From: Klebsormidium nitens
Lineage: Eukaryota; Streptophyta; Klebsormidiophyceae; Klebsormidiales; Klebsormidiaceae
DNA: 64,000 bases
NCBI GenBank assembly: GCA_000708835.1
Contig: DF237285.1
Span: forward strand, 35,602 to 99,601
Direction of reading: 5' to 3'
Under the pieces are notes generated by a model. The model saw only the letters and a list, made by a program, of their open reading frames with translations. It searched no databases and had not been told where the DNA came from. This document shows positions 1 through 12,640 of this stretch, in pieces; position 1 is the first letter of the stretch; each line of letters opens with the position of its first letter. The translations under genes were made by a program, and so were the position numbers.

Positions 1-1192
1 AAGTGTTGATCAGCGGGTTACGACGATCAGTTGAGGGTTGGAATCTTGACGAGCCCGGCTGACCTCCAGACCTTTGAGAGACCCACTGAATGACGCTTTC
101 CTTCGAACTAATTACAATCAGAAGCTGTGCGGAGTCGTAACCCAGTCCATCTAGACCGTGCTGAAACTGCCAGAGTTGCCGTCTCGTTTGAACGCTTTCC
201 TTGATCCACCTAGCTTGCACAAGCTTCTTGAGCCCCCCCAATCGAAAAGCTTCTAGATCGGCGTCAAGCCTCGCACTTTGTCGTTCAAGGAAAAGACTTT
301 CGTGACGCCTAGTGCACTGCGAAAGGGGTGGGCCGCGGAATGCTTTTTTCCAGATGCTAGCATCCCCTATGGCCACGCGCTGAAAGGACTTGCAGACGAA
401 AGATGCTCGCAGCAGAGAAAGGGGGTCCTGAACTGCGAGCTTGTTCAAGATAACCAACATCACGTCGTCTGGGAGTTCAGGCTGCATGGTGACGAACGTA
501 CAAAGACTCAACCAGGCACAGCAGCTGTTGTGATCAGTTCAAGGCCTTCTGTCAAGAGGATTTATACATACGCTCCATTCCTTTCATTCCTGCTCAGAGT
601 CCTTGAGGAATCAGCATGTCCTGCTTTGATCTCTATTTCTCAGGAAACCGTCTTGCTCATCACAGTTGGGAGATTGCGTAAACCGTCAACGACCGCCGCA
701 CGATATACAGCGCCTCTGTGGAGTTCAAGGGAAGCCTCCTTCACCAGTTTGCCGCTCTTTCCATCGGATTATTCAAGAAGAGCGCACCAATTGCCCTTAA
801 GATGTTCTCTTGTCGTCCCAAATGCTCAACCAAACAGCTGACCTCCCTCTCTTCTGCAGCCTACTTACTTGCGCAGCAAGGACTCAGCCATGCTTGAGTT
901 TCTGAATCTGAGAAGTCTGACGTACTTCAAATTCGCTTGGAACAGCTTGTTCAATCCGTGCTCTGAGCGTCAATTTGTTTGCTCGAGCCTCGGATCTACT
1001 GTGCCAAGTGCCCTGATTCTGCACTCACTGCATGCATTTCATGATCATGATGATGAGGACTTGCAGCGCGGGTAACCGTTGGAAAATGAATATTGACGAT
1101 CCAAACCGTCCATCCTGTGATCCTGGCACCTCAGGGCTAGGCGGTCAGCGCCCGGCCGCGGCTGGCGGCCGCTCAACGCAGCCCCGCAAAAC

Positions 1193-1391
1193 ATACTGGT
1201 AACTCCCATTTCACTTGGGAGCCATTTCACTTAAGATCCAAGCTACCTGGGCAGACAAACTAAAAACCCTAACCGACAGAATTACCCGCTCCGCACCCGA
1301 ACCCACCCTAACCACCATACCAACCCTACCCGTCTCCCGGGCGCCTATCCTAAGTGAAATGGCTCTAATGTGAAATGGGAGTTACCAGAGT
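1193..1391. mobile_element. MITE, probably Mutator-like (MULE-derived)
   Basis: A 199-bp element with long terminal inverted repeats. The left end reads ATACTGGTAACTCCCATTTC and the right end, on the other strand, reads ACTCTGGTAACTCCCATTTC. Similarity between the arms continues for about 45 bp with a few mismatches. Both sides carry the same 9 bases, CCGCAAAAC, at 1184-1192 and 1392-1400, which fits a 9-bp target-site duplication. Long inverted ends plus a 9-bp duplication are typical of Mutator-like elements. The roughly 110-bp interior is C/A rich and has no coding capacity, so it would need a transposase from elsewhere. Confidence 0.8.
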
Positions 1392-2487
1392 CCGCAAAAC
1401 CCCGCGTGGCCTTTCAGATGCGCGGCCGGGTAATCCGATCGGAGCCTGCCATGCAGTGCTAGCTAGTCTGCGTGGGCTGCGCATCTCATGCAGGTACTGA
1501 ACAACATCTGCCGGCGAGCGCACAGGCGTCTCCCCTAAGTATCCGCACTTTCAGGTGTGAAATCTTGCTCCTGCTGTCCACCACTTCGGCTTCGACATCC
1601 AAGGTGTTACCGCATGGCATAGATTGAAAGGATCAGCGACAGATGTTTCAAAGGAGGATCCCTGTTCTTAGGAATAATTTCCACAATGTTTTTGACTTTG
1701 CCATAACGAGAGAACGCAGGACTTGCATGTCTTTGAGCAGAACACATCTTCCTTAATGCAGCGAACAAATTTTGCAGTTCAACTGGCGTTAGACCCAGGA
1801 TTATTGAGAACGACACCGCTTGGCAACGTCGTTTGAGGACCCGCCCTGATCATTGCTCCCGGTTATATAATCCAGCTGGCCGGAACAAGGGCCAAAATAC
1901 AACCAAAAGACCAAGACGTGGTCGCTCGGAAGAGTCTGTCCGCTCAGAGAGTCAAGCAGGACAAAGGTACGTGAAAATTCTGAGTATCGAGCACTGTTGG
2001 CAGTTGGTTCAGTAAGGTTCTTTGCTGATCTTGGTAATAAAGGTTACGGTCAGCAGTGCCAGTGTGAGTGTTTCGAGGTTGATTGACTCGTATAATAATT
2101 GCATGTTTTATATCTGTCAACAGAGTCAGTACGACGTTTTTGATATACTCACTATGCTCCTGCTTTGCGTTTATATGGACCATCCACACACCTTTTTCGT
2201 AAAGTCTCGTGCCCCTGGCATCCCAGCCATTTGTAAGCAATCAGGAGCCGGCGGATGCGGTGAAAAATAAATCGTGGCACGCATGCAAGGGTATTGGTCC
2301 TTTTTGATAGAATTTGCTCATCAAATTAACCAGATGTGGCTCAAAACAGTTTGTTGACGATTTGATCAGCTCGTTCCTGCGCGTCTTGGCCAAGTTCGAC
2401 TCGTCGGTTTCACAAAAAGGAGCACAGGCAAGCATATTTCTTGAATGCATGGGCATCTTGTTTGACTCTGCCTCCATTTATCTGCAG

Positions 2488-2828
2488 CCGTGCCAAACAA
2501 CCGCACCGCCGTCCTGCAGCTTCTCCAGGTCATCAATGTGAAGCTTGACAACCAGGCACCCAAGCGGCATAACAGCTACGCCCGCGATCTTCCGCAGGCC
2601 CTGCGTCCTATCGCCGTCACCGCGACTGGCGGTGCGCATCCTGTGGGGAGTGTTCCGCAGCTTCAAGATGCAGGCGGCATATTCCCAGGCACGGTTCAGC
2701 AGCTGTTAACCCTGAGCCCGGCTCAGCTTGATGAGTTGCGAGCGTTTTACAACGATGACTTCGGGAACCAAGTAGGTGACGGGGTTGAGATACAGCGCCA
2801 CAAATTCGCTATGTACATCGGATGGTAG
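2488..2828 (+). CDS. Hypothetical coding exon (about 113 residues), orphan
   Basis: An open reading frame starts just after a pyrimidine-AG acceptor (…TATCTGCAG) and runs to a TAG at 2826-2828. The peptide has ordinary protein-like composition, with a hydrophobic helix-like stretch TAVLQLLQVINVKL near the start and FPGTVQQLLTLSPAQLDELR in the middle, and ends in KFAMYIGW. No convincing first exon was found upstream, and the frame starts with GTG rather than ATG. It may be the last exon of an unrecognised gene or a gene remnant. I recognise no family. Confidence 0.35.
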
Positions 2829-3393
2829 GTTCAACCGTCCTTGCTGGGTTTTTTGGGAGGCCCTGTCAGGCGTTGCCTCGGATAGCATATGCACATGGAC
2901 TGCAATCTCCCCGCGACTTCAGCTTTCGTCCGGAGCTTAAGTCGGGTATGTAGAAAAGACATTGTCAACGGTCATGCCGCTTTTTGGAACTGAAGTAACA
3001 CGTGATGACAATCAATGCTGCTGAACCCAATCCTTGCTCGTATCAGCAGGAAGATCACTGGTTGTGTAATCAAGCACGCGGGCTTGGAGACCTTACAGGC
3101 TCGCGCACCATTGGATTGTGTACATCTTATGATCATTGCCAAGGAGTCGCTTGCACTATGCTGCGTGCTGCATTGGATATAGACGTGGACCTGAGCTGCG
3201 CAAGGTGTCGCTTGAGCATATCCTTTCCTCAGAAGGGACTTGGATGGCAGAGGTGCATATGATCCTCTTTCTCAGATTGGCATCATGCGAGCCATATACA
3301 ATATGGAAATACGTTCCGTCGGACATGACCGTGCGTCACACTGGTCGTATATAGAATAGGAACGTGTGTAACAAGTTTCTCGTTGGCCGGGGC

Positions 3394-6300
3394 TCAAAGA
3401 CTGCCATCTTTTAGAATATCCTGGAACCACTCTTTATTTCGACAGCTAGCTAGGTCGTCGTCCGCCGCAAGTTCGTCGGCTCGAAGGCGCCTCAATCCCT
3501 GGAGCTTGGTCAGCGCGCCGCGAACTTCATCCTCGTGGCCAGCCAGCGCGGCTGTAGCACAAAGGGGGAGAAAGGAATGACTGAGTCTGTGAATGCGCCG
3601 TACATGGTAGACTAGAAGAACATAAGCAGACTGGCCGTCAAAGAGCCCACAATACGGTGCTCCACTTCAACCGGAAGCTCTCGACATAGCAAGTAAAAGG
3701 TCACGTTGAGCTGCGCAAAGAGGACGGGAGATACCTACTGAATCCGGGTGAAAAATCCTTTTTTGTTGTCGATCGGCCGGTCGGCTCGGAAAGAGCGGTG
3801 ATCCAGCGGACGACCAAGCTAGTCAACGCCTCCGTCCTCAGAAGAATAAGTCGACCACGCACCCCGCCAATGAACCTTCATGCCATCTTACCCGGAATAA
3901 CTCAAAGGCGGCCCCGAAAGAATGATACTCCTCACGAACAAATCATGACGTAAGGAAAGAATAACCCACCTGCGCACGCGTAGTTGTACATCGCATCGCA
4001 CCACTCCGCAAACCCGAGCCCCGCCGGCTGCCCCCCGAGGGCCTCCCGGTATGCGGCAGTGCTCCGTTCGAAGTTTTCGTGGCTGGCTTGCGCGTCCCCG
4101 TCCTTGTGCTTCAGCTTGCCGGCGAGAAGGAACACGTCGGCCACTCCCAATTTCGCGTCGACGTTGTTGCGGTCGATCCGGAGCGCGGCGCCGTACCCCT
4201 CGTCAACGGCGCAGGTGAGCAGCGAGTAAGCTTCTGCCACGTGGCCGCCTGAGCAGGTAAAAAGAAAGTCTGTCCAATAGCCTCGGGCAGAGACACATGG
4301 TTGGTGTACCTTCGACGCCGGAGATTTGAGTATCCAAGTCTGTCGCTAGAAAGGTAGCCGCGATCATCTCGTCTGCTGCAAGCGAGAGCTTCGTCCTTCG
4401 TTTGTAACATTTCCGTAACACTGTGGCGCGTAACACAGGCAGGCACACGAGCAGGGCTTGGAAGAAAGCATTGCGAATGATGCCAAAACCAGCGTATCTG
4501 GCCTCTCTGCCTGTTCGGATAGTGCAGCTATCTCAATCTGAAACCTCGAGAAGGATTAGACACAACTATCAGGCGCTTACGGCTCCTCGTTTGCTCGTGG
4601 AATTCCTACCTGTTGATTTCTGGAACTAAAGAGTTCCATCGTGGACTGCATTGCTGAGAAAAAGCTCACTCCGTCTTCAGCGAACCAGTTCGTCTTACCA
4701 GCGTGTGCCCTCTCTCCATGCCCGCTCAAAGTGTCGCCCAGGGTGACACGTGGCGCCACGTCCGTCCGGCTGAAGTCAGCACCGTGACGCAGTTTCTCCT
4801 CGGCCTGAGCGAAGAGCGCCAAAGCCGCCGTGGTCTCAGGACAGCGCTGCACGAGAGTACGTCCCGCTTTTCAGAAAGATAATACTTACAACGAATTTTG
4901 TGTCATAACGTGTTTTCGTATCAGGGAACTCGCTGATCTACTCTGGCTGGCAATGCACGTTCTAGATTCTCTTTTGAGCAGATTTGAGGATCTCCCACGT
5001 CATCGGGCTGGTGAACTGCCACGGCAGGACTCTCGGGGATACCAACCGTTCGAAGCGGGCTATGTGGGCCGGAAAGATTATCGCCTATTTGCCTCGAGCT
5101 TTCCGAACGTCAGTCTGATAAAATACTTTCACGATGCACGCGTCCAGAGGCCTCAACGCAAAGTCCCCTCCTCGTTGCTTCAATTATCACAGTCCGTCAG
5201 TTCCAAGGTAGGTTCGCGCCCAATAGTAAACTCTCGTTCCTCACTTGAGCAGCCGAGAAGAGCCCCGCCCCCCAATTCAGCAGCAACCCCGCCAAGTCGT
5301 CCCCCAGCCTGACGTCAGCAACCGAGCAACCGGCGGCATATGCCTGCATCGCCCGCTCGAACAGCGGCCCCGCTTGGTCCCACTCTGCAGGACGCGAGGA
5401 GTGTGGAAAGGGCCCGCAGAGCATCTCAGCATGGCGGACTAGGCAGTCCCCGAAGTTGGTCAGGGTCTCGATGTCGTCCTTTTGGAGTTCTAGGGCGGCA
5501 GAGTACCTGCGAGGGGCGTTCTCTGGTGTCTGTCTGGATTCGTCTGTAAGACAGGCAATCTACGCTGGAGGTTTCTTTTGGGTAGTTTGCAAGGGTCCAG
5601 GTTCGCCTGTGGATTGTGTATCGACTGGTAGACGTGAGGTACTTTGGAAGAGAGTTTTGATCAAAATTGGGAGAGCAAGCGACTGTCATAACCGCTGAGG
5701 GCCCGAGGAAAGGCTGCCAAAAAGTGCCTGTTCCGGAGTCCCTTGGACACAATCTACGGTCAAAGACAAACTTGAACATCACCTTTCTCCAAGAATGCCT
5801 TCAGGAAGCCCCATTACTAAAGCCTGCCGTTTTGTGGGCAACAATAACAATAATCTCTGACTTAGACAAAAGTGGCTGTTTAGACACGCAAAATATGTGA
5901 GGCGCGTTGTAACACGGCTTTCGTCGCTTGAAACTTGCAAGCTTCCACGTCATTCCCTTGATGGTCGACTGTAGCAATTGTGAGCATCGAAATCGCTTGA
6001 AAAGCAACTTCCCGGAGTATCGAGTCGAGGAGCAATTTCCGTTACTATCATCCTTTACTTGTTAAAACACTGCTTCTCACCTCCCTTCAGCTCGCTCTAA
6101 CAGCGTGCTGGCTCTTTGCGCCCCTCCCCCATTCTCCTTTGGAATTTCTGCAAGGGCGTCCGCCCATTCAGCAAGTGCATTCCCGCTGTTGACAGTTGCC
6201 TCCAGCCAGGCAGAGGCGCGCTCTGAGGTGTTTGCAGAGGCCTGGGCATCTGGGGCTGTGCCGGCTTCTGAAATGATGGCTTCATAAGCAGAGTTGCTCT

Positions 6301-7153
6301 GCAGACAGAAAAGTCTTTACGCTCAGGAGGGAACTTGGAAGCTTGCAGGGGAAACTACCCGGTCTTCAAACGCAATCAGGAGATCACGGTCTGCTTTGTC
6401 CGGATTGTTGCCATGTTCCAAACTCCAGATTGCAGGACCACACTGAAAAGCAACGAAAGCTGTCAATGCAAGCTGATCATGTGAGCACTTGGCATCAACC
6501 AGATTAGAGGAGCTGCTCACTTCATTACAAAGACTGGCCACCGCCATGTGGACTGCAGTACCCCGTTCTTCGCTGCCAGAGTCGAAACTTGCTGGCCCGC
6601 TTCTCAAGTGGGCCAAGAGGGATGCGGACCACTCCAAATAAGCCTCACCCTGCAAATCATGACACTTGAATGACCGAGATGCATTTGTGTAACTTACTGG
6701 AAGGATGACTCTGTGCATATATCGTTCGCAAGAAAGGTGTGCAGTGGTATTCACCATGTCAAAGAGCCGGCATGCTCCTCATAGCATTGTCTCCACAAAA
6801 AGAAGAATTTGACTTTTGTTTTGTCAAAAACTCTTTAGGTAGGCCCAACAGAACCAACGATATACATAGTTGAACCTCATGAGATATTTGGCTTCTCCAA
6901 ATATCTCATGAGGCTTCAAGTTGAGCACAGATCTTGAAAAAGGCCTTTCACAAAGGTTGTCAAGAACAGCTTCCAAACTTTTTCAAATCCCTTACCAAGT
7001 CATTCAAAGCATCAAGCCTTTGCGAAACCGTAACATCCAATTGTAGGGATGCCCTGTACTTGTCAGCGCTCTGTTCAAATAGCGCTGCTGCCTCTCGCCC
7101 TGCCGTCTTCCTCTCAGCAGCTTGCTTCAAGCGGGACGCCTCTGCATACAATT
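3394..7153 (-). CDS. TPR-like repeat protein (N-terminus not resolved)
   Basis: Six exons with matching phases can be joined on the minus strand: 6649-6359, 6298-6081, 5506-5245, 4846-4699, 4248-3970 and 3551-3394, ending in TGA at 3394-3396. They give 451 residues. Further exons probably lie at about 6757-6680 and 7153-6965, where KQAAERKTAGREAAALFEQ is coding-like, but their joins are not certain. The protein is built of amphipathic helix pairs of tetratricopeptide type, for example YSAALELQKDDIETLTNFGD and AYREALGG. Such proteins are usually scaffolds. There is no membrane segment or catalytic motif. It is divergent from the PITP gene at 8.1 kb, so the two may share a promoter region of about 0.5-0.9 kb. 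I cannot name the family. Confidence 0.72.
6875..6913. repeat. Perfect 17-bp inverted repeat (hairpin) in an intron
   Basis: CCTCATGAGATATTTGG at 6875-6891 is followed by a 5-base loop and its exact reverse complement at 6897-6913. The flanks (AGTTGAA on the left, TTCAAGTT on the right) extend the pairing imperfectly. It lies in the 5' part of the TPR-like gene, between candidate exons. It may be a tiny foldback element; there is no evidence of a terminator or small-RNA role. Confidence 0.75.
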
Positions 7154-8075
7154 CTAGAAAGAAGAGAATCTGCCACGGTCTTCCCAACAACCGTAACACC
7201 AAGCTCTGAGGTGGTACGCTTCCTCCAGCCAACAGACTGGAGGCCGAATGTGGCATCAACTAAGAAGATATATGATGCGGCAAAGCTTGAATCAGAGGAA
7301 GCCGGTTCAAAACAAATACTCCATGTAGAGGCAATCAAGAGCAGCAAGCATGCACATCTCACACCGCAATTTGGTGCCACTTCCATCCACCCACCGGCCA
7401 GCATTAACTGCACTGGCGTCAGCACGTCCTTCGCTTTCTCTCCTTTCTTCCCATCCTTCCATCTGGAATTGCGTGCATTGCGTGACATTGGAGCAGTGGC
7501 AAGCCCGGCGCATTGAGCATGCCAGAAGAGCCCGCAATATTTGACCACTAAGTATAGCAGTGCACCAGCTAGAAAGGTAGGTATGCAACTTGCAAGAAGC
7601 TTTCAAAAAAAGCCAGCGACCTTCTCAGCTGTTGCAAATTCAATTCGCCCATTGGCATCAGCATGAAGCCAGCATGAAGCTGATGTTTCCGGGTTCCCTC
7701 TCCTCTATGCCGTCGATTATAGAGGCTGTGAAAGTCGTCGACGGCCAGAGCTAAACACAGTCAGTTGGACGGGCGCCTTCCGATGCAAGATACCTTTATC
7801 GGATGGTCATGCTGCAAGATTCCAATCCTCTTGCTGTTGGCCAGGACTAGCGCTCTGCTCGTCACTGATCTGTGGCGTTGCAGAAGCTTCGTTGCTGGGG
7901 ACGCCTCTACTTGCCTCTACTGTCGACTTCCAAGGGAGCTCACTTCAGCAAATAGTACAGCTGCCCTCTTTTTCCGGGAGGAAAAGAAAGCAGAAAGGTG
8001 CTGAAAAGCAGCAGGTGCAGCTCGTGAATAAGTGCGCAGGGCCACCACAAAGGAGTTGCTGATCAGAGTGACAAA

Positions 8076-11000
8076 ATGGTGCAGATCTGTGAATTGTATC
8101 CCCAATTGGCATTAAAGCGTCTGTATTCGTCTTCGTTGTTTCTTTGAGCTGTATGCAGTCTTCCTGCCCAATTTGCTCTACAATCTTTAGGTTTAAGCAA
8201 TGCAGTAGTAATCCCAGCTTCCTGTTTTCTGCTTGTGTCTGCAGCTGATCGATGGCCCTTGGCAAGCAGTTTCTTCGAAGTCAAGCCAAGATGCAGCTCA
8301 TTGTGCCTTGTTTTTGGCTGAAAGATTTCATCTTCATGGTCAAAACCTAGAAGCGTCTAATCCCCTTGAACAATACAGACCAGGTACACTTTTGTTGCTT
8401 TCCCTTGACCTGCTCCACTGACAGCCGTATTTCGATGCCCTACACGCTGGAGGAATACCAAGCCGCTCAGAGTTTTATGGTGATGAAGATGCAGCAGGAG
8501 AGCTCAACTTCGGAGGAGGGAGTGGAAGTTCTTGAAAACCGGCCGTTTGAAAATGAGGAGCTTGGGAAGGGGCAGTACACCCGAAAAGTGAGACTCTTGC
8601 AATGATGTTCCAGTATAGGGGCTGTGTTCCAAAGGCCAGTCACAGGTCTGCATCAAGCACCAGAGGTGCTCAGTGTACATTCGACTTCTTTGTGCTAGCG
8701 CCCTCAACCCATTTTCAAGATTTAGGGTTTTTTTGAAGATTGTTTTGTGCTTTCCTGGCAGATCTACCACTTTGCAAGCAAAGTCCCTGTGTGGCTGGCG
8801 GCGGTTGCACCGGCAGCTGTGCTCCAGATGGAGGAGGAGGCATGGAATGCATACCCCCGATGCAGGACAATAATCAAGGTGCGCTGGATGGGGAAAACTT
8901 CAAGTTCTAACAGGAGGGGTACTGAGCTGGCTTTTGGTAATGTTGTCTAGAGTCAAGTAGTAGCTTTCAAACAAAGGTATACCTTTTCAGTGTGACAGGC
9001 TGCTTGCACGACTCCTTGTGGTGTTCTTAAAGTCAAGCGGGGCACAACCACTGTTCACTGAAGCAAATTAGATTCTGAAGTGGGTAGAATGTTGATTATC
9101 TGTAATCTGAGCCACTGGCTGACCCGTTCAGCTGAGATTGAGAACCTCGCTCCAAGGCCTGAGCTTGATGCAGGAATGTCGCTGTTCTTCTGGTTGTCGA
9201 CATGTAGAAGGTTGTAGAAGATGATTGGTCATCTACTCCTCCATGACACTATCATCATATACTCCTTAAAACTCACTTTATAGTACAGAAAATTGCGGAG
9301 ATAGCTTCATGATCACCCTCTTCGTCTCTGCTTGTCATTGTGCAGTGCCCTTACTTCACTTCCTTTAGCATCACCATCGAATCCAACCACGCGCCTGACC
9401 AAGGAACATCAGAAAACGTGAGCGTCTGCGTCACAGCTTGTGGTTCAAGTTCCTGAAGTACTGAAGGACTGCTTTTCAATCAATCGTAGCTTGTATTTGG
9501 ATCAGCTGCTAAGGTCAGGGAAGTTCGTGAAGTCTTGGAGATGCTAAAAGACTTCCAAGCAGTGAAGTCGATCAGAGTTTTTCAAAGTCAATACCAACAC
9601 AGTCGCATGAAGGAGACGATATGTCGCCTTCAAGGCGACAAGCACTTGACCATTCCGGGTGCCGTCAAGCGTGCGTTTATCAGTATTGCTTGTCTTTTTC
9701 TGTGCAGTTGCTCGACTTGAACGACCAGGACCTTAGCTTGCGGGTCATTGACCACGTAGATATTGCTGCCCCTGCTCCTGCGGCCGATGCATGGTACGTG
9801 GAAGTGGGAAAGGACGAGCCATCCGAGTTTGTCTCGAAGAAAACCGGCAGGGGACCTCTTAATGAAGGTTGGCAGGTAAGAATCGCAACTCCACCCCAGA
9901 TAGTACTTCGTGGTCCTTTTGTCATGAACTTCAGGGTCGGGAGGGAGTATATTGTCGAGTTGCAGGAGCGTCCTTGAAGTAGGTCAATTAGATTGTCGTA
10001 TCGAGTCTTTCAACTCTTTTTGTGCATCTGCAGATGTTCAATTTCGATCACAAAAACTTCAGGCTTGTGTTCGATTCGGGCGGAGCTTGAAGCGGTTCTG
10101 AATGCCTCCAAAATTGGCGTTATTTCTGCTGGTTGCATCAAGAAGCTGGAGACCAGCATCCTGGCCCTCGTTCTGAGACACCGTTACTGTTCGCAGAGAA
10201 CCAGCGACCCCATCATGACAGCCTATAAACTTGTGAGAGTTGACGCCCCTATATGGGCCATCGGATGGAAATTAGAGCAGGCGGTGATCCAGGTGAGACG
10301 TTCCATTGCGATCTTCGCCCTTCGACAATCGCTCTTTGCTAGCCCTCGCAAATTCCTTACGACATACGTAAAGGTTTATCTTTCAGGGAACGACCTTCCT
10401 TCAGCGTAGCGAATGCATGCAGACTGGGTCTTCGCATTGCATAGTGTTCGAAGTCACTGGACAGATGGCGACCGCAATTCAAGCAGAAAGAAGCATGTAT
10501 TTCTCTTACACGATGATCTGCCCTTGTGGACGACGTACTGTGAACTGCGTGAGGCTGAGAATGGTCGATTGGTGGCGGTCGACTCGGCAATTGCATCAAA
10601 GAAAGAGGCTGGCTTTGCTTCAGAGGCAGAAAATCATCATTCATCGTTCGTACCGATCGTTCAAAACAACCACCACGCGAAGAGATCTTCATGTGAGGTT
10701 CCCAAAACGATCATCTAGTTGATCAAATTTGGACAAGGGTCTTCGCATTGGCCGGAAAAGCAGTTTTAAAGATGCTTCTGTCAACAACAAGCTCTTACCT
10801 TTTCCTTATCGCCTTTTCCCCGGTCTCTTCATTTTCTGCAGGCAGAGCGGGCCCTGTTTCTGGCGAGCCATAAACGGTCCTTCTGCTGGATGGACGACTG
10901 GCATGGGCTCACCATGGAGCAGCTGCGCAAGATGGAAAAGAAGAACGATCAAGAGCTCAACAAAGTGAGAGCCTTTCCGCAAGATCCAGTTGGTGACAAG

Positions 11001-11396
11001 ATCCTGTTCGTGTCTTTGGATGGTAATCCGTTAGCTTCATTTGGCCCTCTTCCAATGTGCTTCCTCCGCTCGGAAGGAACTGTGTATGATTGCAAACGTT
11101 TTGCCAGCTTCCAACGGGCGTGGATACTTATTACGCTGGTGCTTCTCGTAATTGCTGCTCTATTTCGATTTCGGGACTGCATCGGTCTGACGTTCATTTT
11201 CTTTCCTAACGATCTGTCTGATCGTATTGTGCAGAAACGGGGCATCGTGGACAGCTCGCAAGACGCTGCGACCAAGTCGACGATGATAGAAGCCGCGAGC
11301 TTAGCCGGAAGCAAGATCGATCAGGAGACTGGGTTAGCAGCTGTTGACGGCAACGATCGGAGTCAAGGAGCCCAACGTGTTGCGGTCCCTGCATGA
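8076..11396 (+). CDS. Phosphatidylinositol transfer protein, START-type class I
   Basis: Eight exons (8076-8095, 8425-8587, 8762-8878, 9346-9417, 9708-9875, 10197-10292, 10842-10964, 11235-11396) join in phase to 306 residues. The first coding exon is only 20 nt (MVQICEF) and completes the conserved PITP start. Family hallmarks follow in order: EVLENRPFENEELGKGQYT, AWNAYPRCRT, KTGRGPLNEGW, TAYKLVRVDAPIW, and the C-terminal FCWMDDWHGLTMEQLR lid region. Class I PITPs (PITP alpha/beta type) are soluble proteins that swap phosphatidylinositol and phosphatidylcholine between membranes and supply phosphoinositide signalling. Typical length is about 270; here an extra polar tail of roughly 50 residues follows the fold. 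The segment between W and TAYKLV is shorter than in animals, so a missed small exon is possible. Confidence 0.93.
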
Positions 11397-12640
11397 CCAG
11401 TCAACAAATCTGTCGCGCCCATACTGCTTGGAATGGACTCGAGCTAGGCACACAGATTGCGCAGCTATGATTGTCGACCGTGTACACATACTCTCTTTTA
11501 TGCAGCCAGTTGCCTCCTGCCCGCGTTTGGAATCCATTGAGCTTGTTTATGACCAGAGCATTTGTGATGCAGGCGATGTGAACCAAGTCATCGCCTCTAT
11601 CATGCATGTGTGCCGGGCATGGTCGCGTTGATCTTAAGAAAGAGTAAACTGCATCGAGCTGTATAGGTCCAGCGCGGCTGCCTATGTCTATGTATGCAAT
11701 CTTCGACTGCATGGCACTATGCAGAAGGTGCATAACAAATGTAAGCAGGTTAGGAATTGTGGGATTCGACTGATGTATTCCATGATTGGGCCGAAGCATT
11801 GAATTCTTTGAACTGCTTTGCGGAGAGCATGCATATACATTGAATGGCGGCCACGGAAGCTTTTTCTGGCATGATCTAAAGTACTTTCAAGGCATCATTA
11901 ATGCGGTTGAGCCCACACTATGGTTCGATGATTATGCAACCTCTGCCTATCTGCACCCAGCCAGCTATAGCAGCGCTGCGACTCGAAAGGCTTCAAGGCA
12001 CCTGAAGCTGATGCCATGAAGACTCGACAAACGAGATTGTCAGGCCACATCCGGCCGAACGCGCATGCAGAATAAACCAACCACAGACGCCATTTGATTG
12101 AAGGGCCCAGAACCAAAGCTGACCGTTACCGTCGAGCGACGCGGTGGCAAATTTGACTACGATCTTGGTACGGCCATGTGCAGCAAGCTTCTTTGTTCGC
12201 ATGGGCTTGCAGGATAGCAGCGCTGCAAGTGCCTGGTTAGGGCCCCGTTTCAAGTTGGTCTGGAATAACTTTGCCGAGCTTGACTCAAGTCTAAAACAGG
12301 AACCGACTCCGCGACGGACTGAGTAAGATATCTTTTCTTAAACAGTCGGGTTGTTGCGTGTAAGATTCACAACAGCTGCCGCCAATATCTGCTGGCGGCC
12401 CCACATTCTCGTTCTCATTCTTATCTTCGTTCTCATCCTTTGATGATAAGCTGCATCAACATCTCGGCCGCGTTTACTTTACTCTCCTAGGGAGTAGAGA
12501 CCCTCGGCGGGCTGAGAGCTGGGCTGAGATACTGTTCCGTTCGCCCTATCATCTCTGGGAAGTGGAGCGCCAGGGGCAATCGAGGGCTTTACGTTGAAGG
12601 CAGTGTGCGCAACGGTCGCACCTTTGATTCTGAATCTGAA
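11397..12640. other. Intergenic, no gene seen
   Basis: Between the PITP stop and the first ATG of the BTB gene. Short frames occur on both strands but lack splice logic or protein-like composition. The stretch 12568-12640 is open in frame with the BTB start and may be 5' UTR or an upstream coding extension. Confidence 0.5.

Noticed and set aside
278-841. 187-codon open frame
   Set aside because: No ATG start, no splice context, no recognisable domain, and composition not clearly coding.
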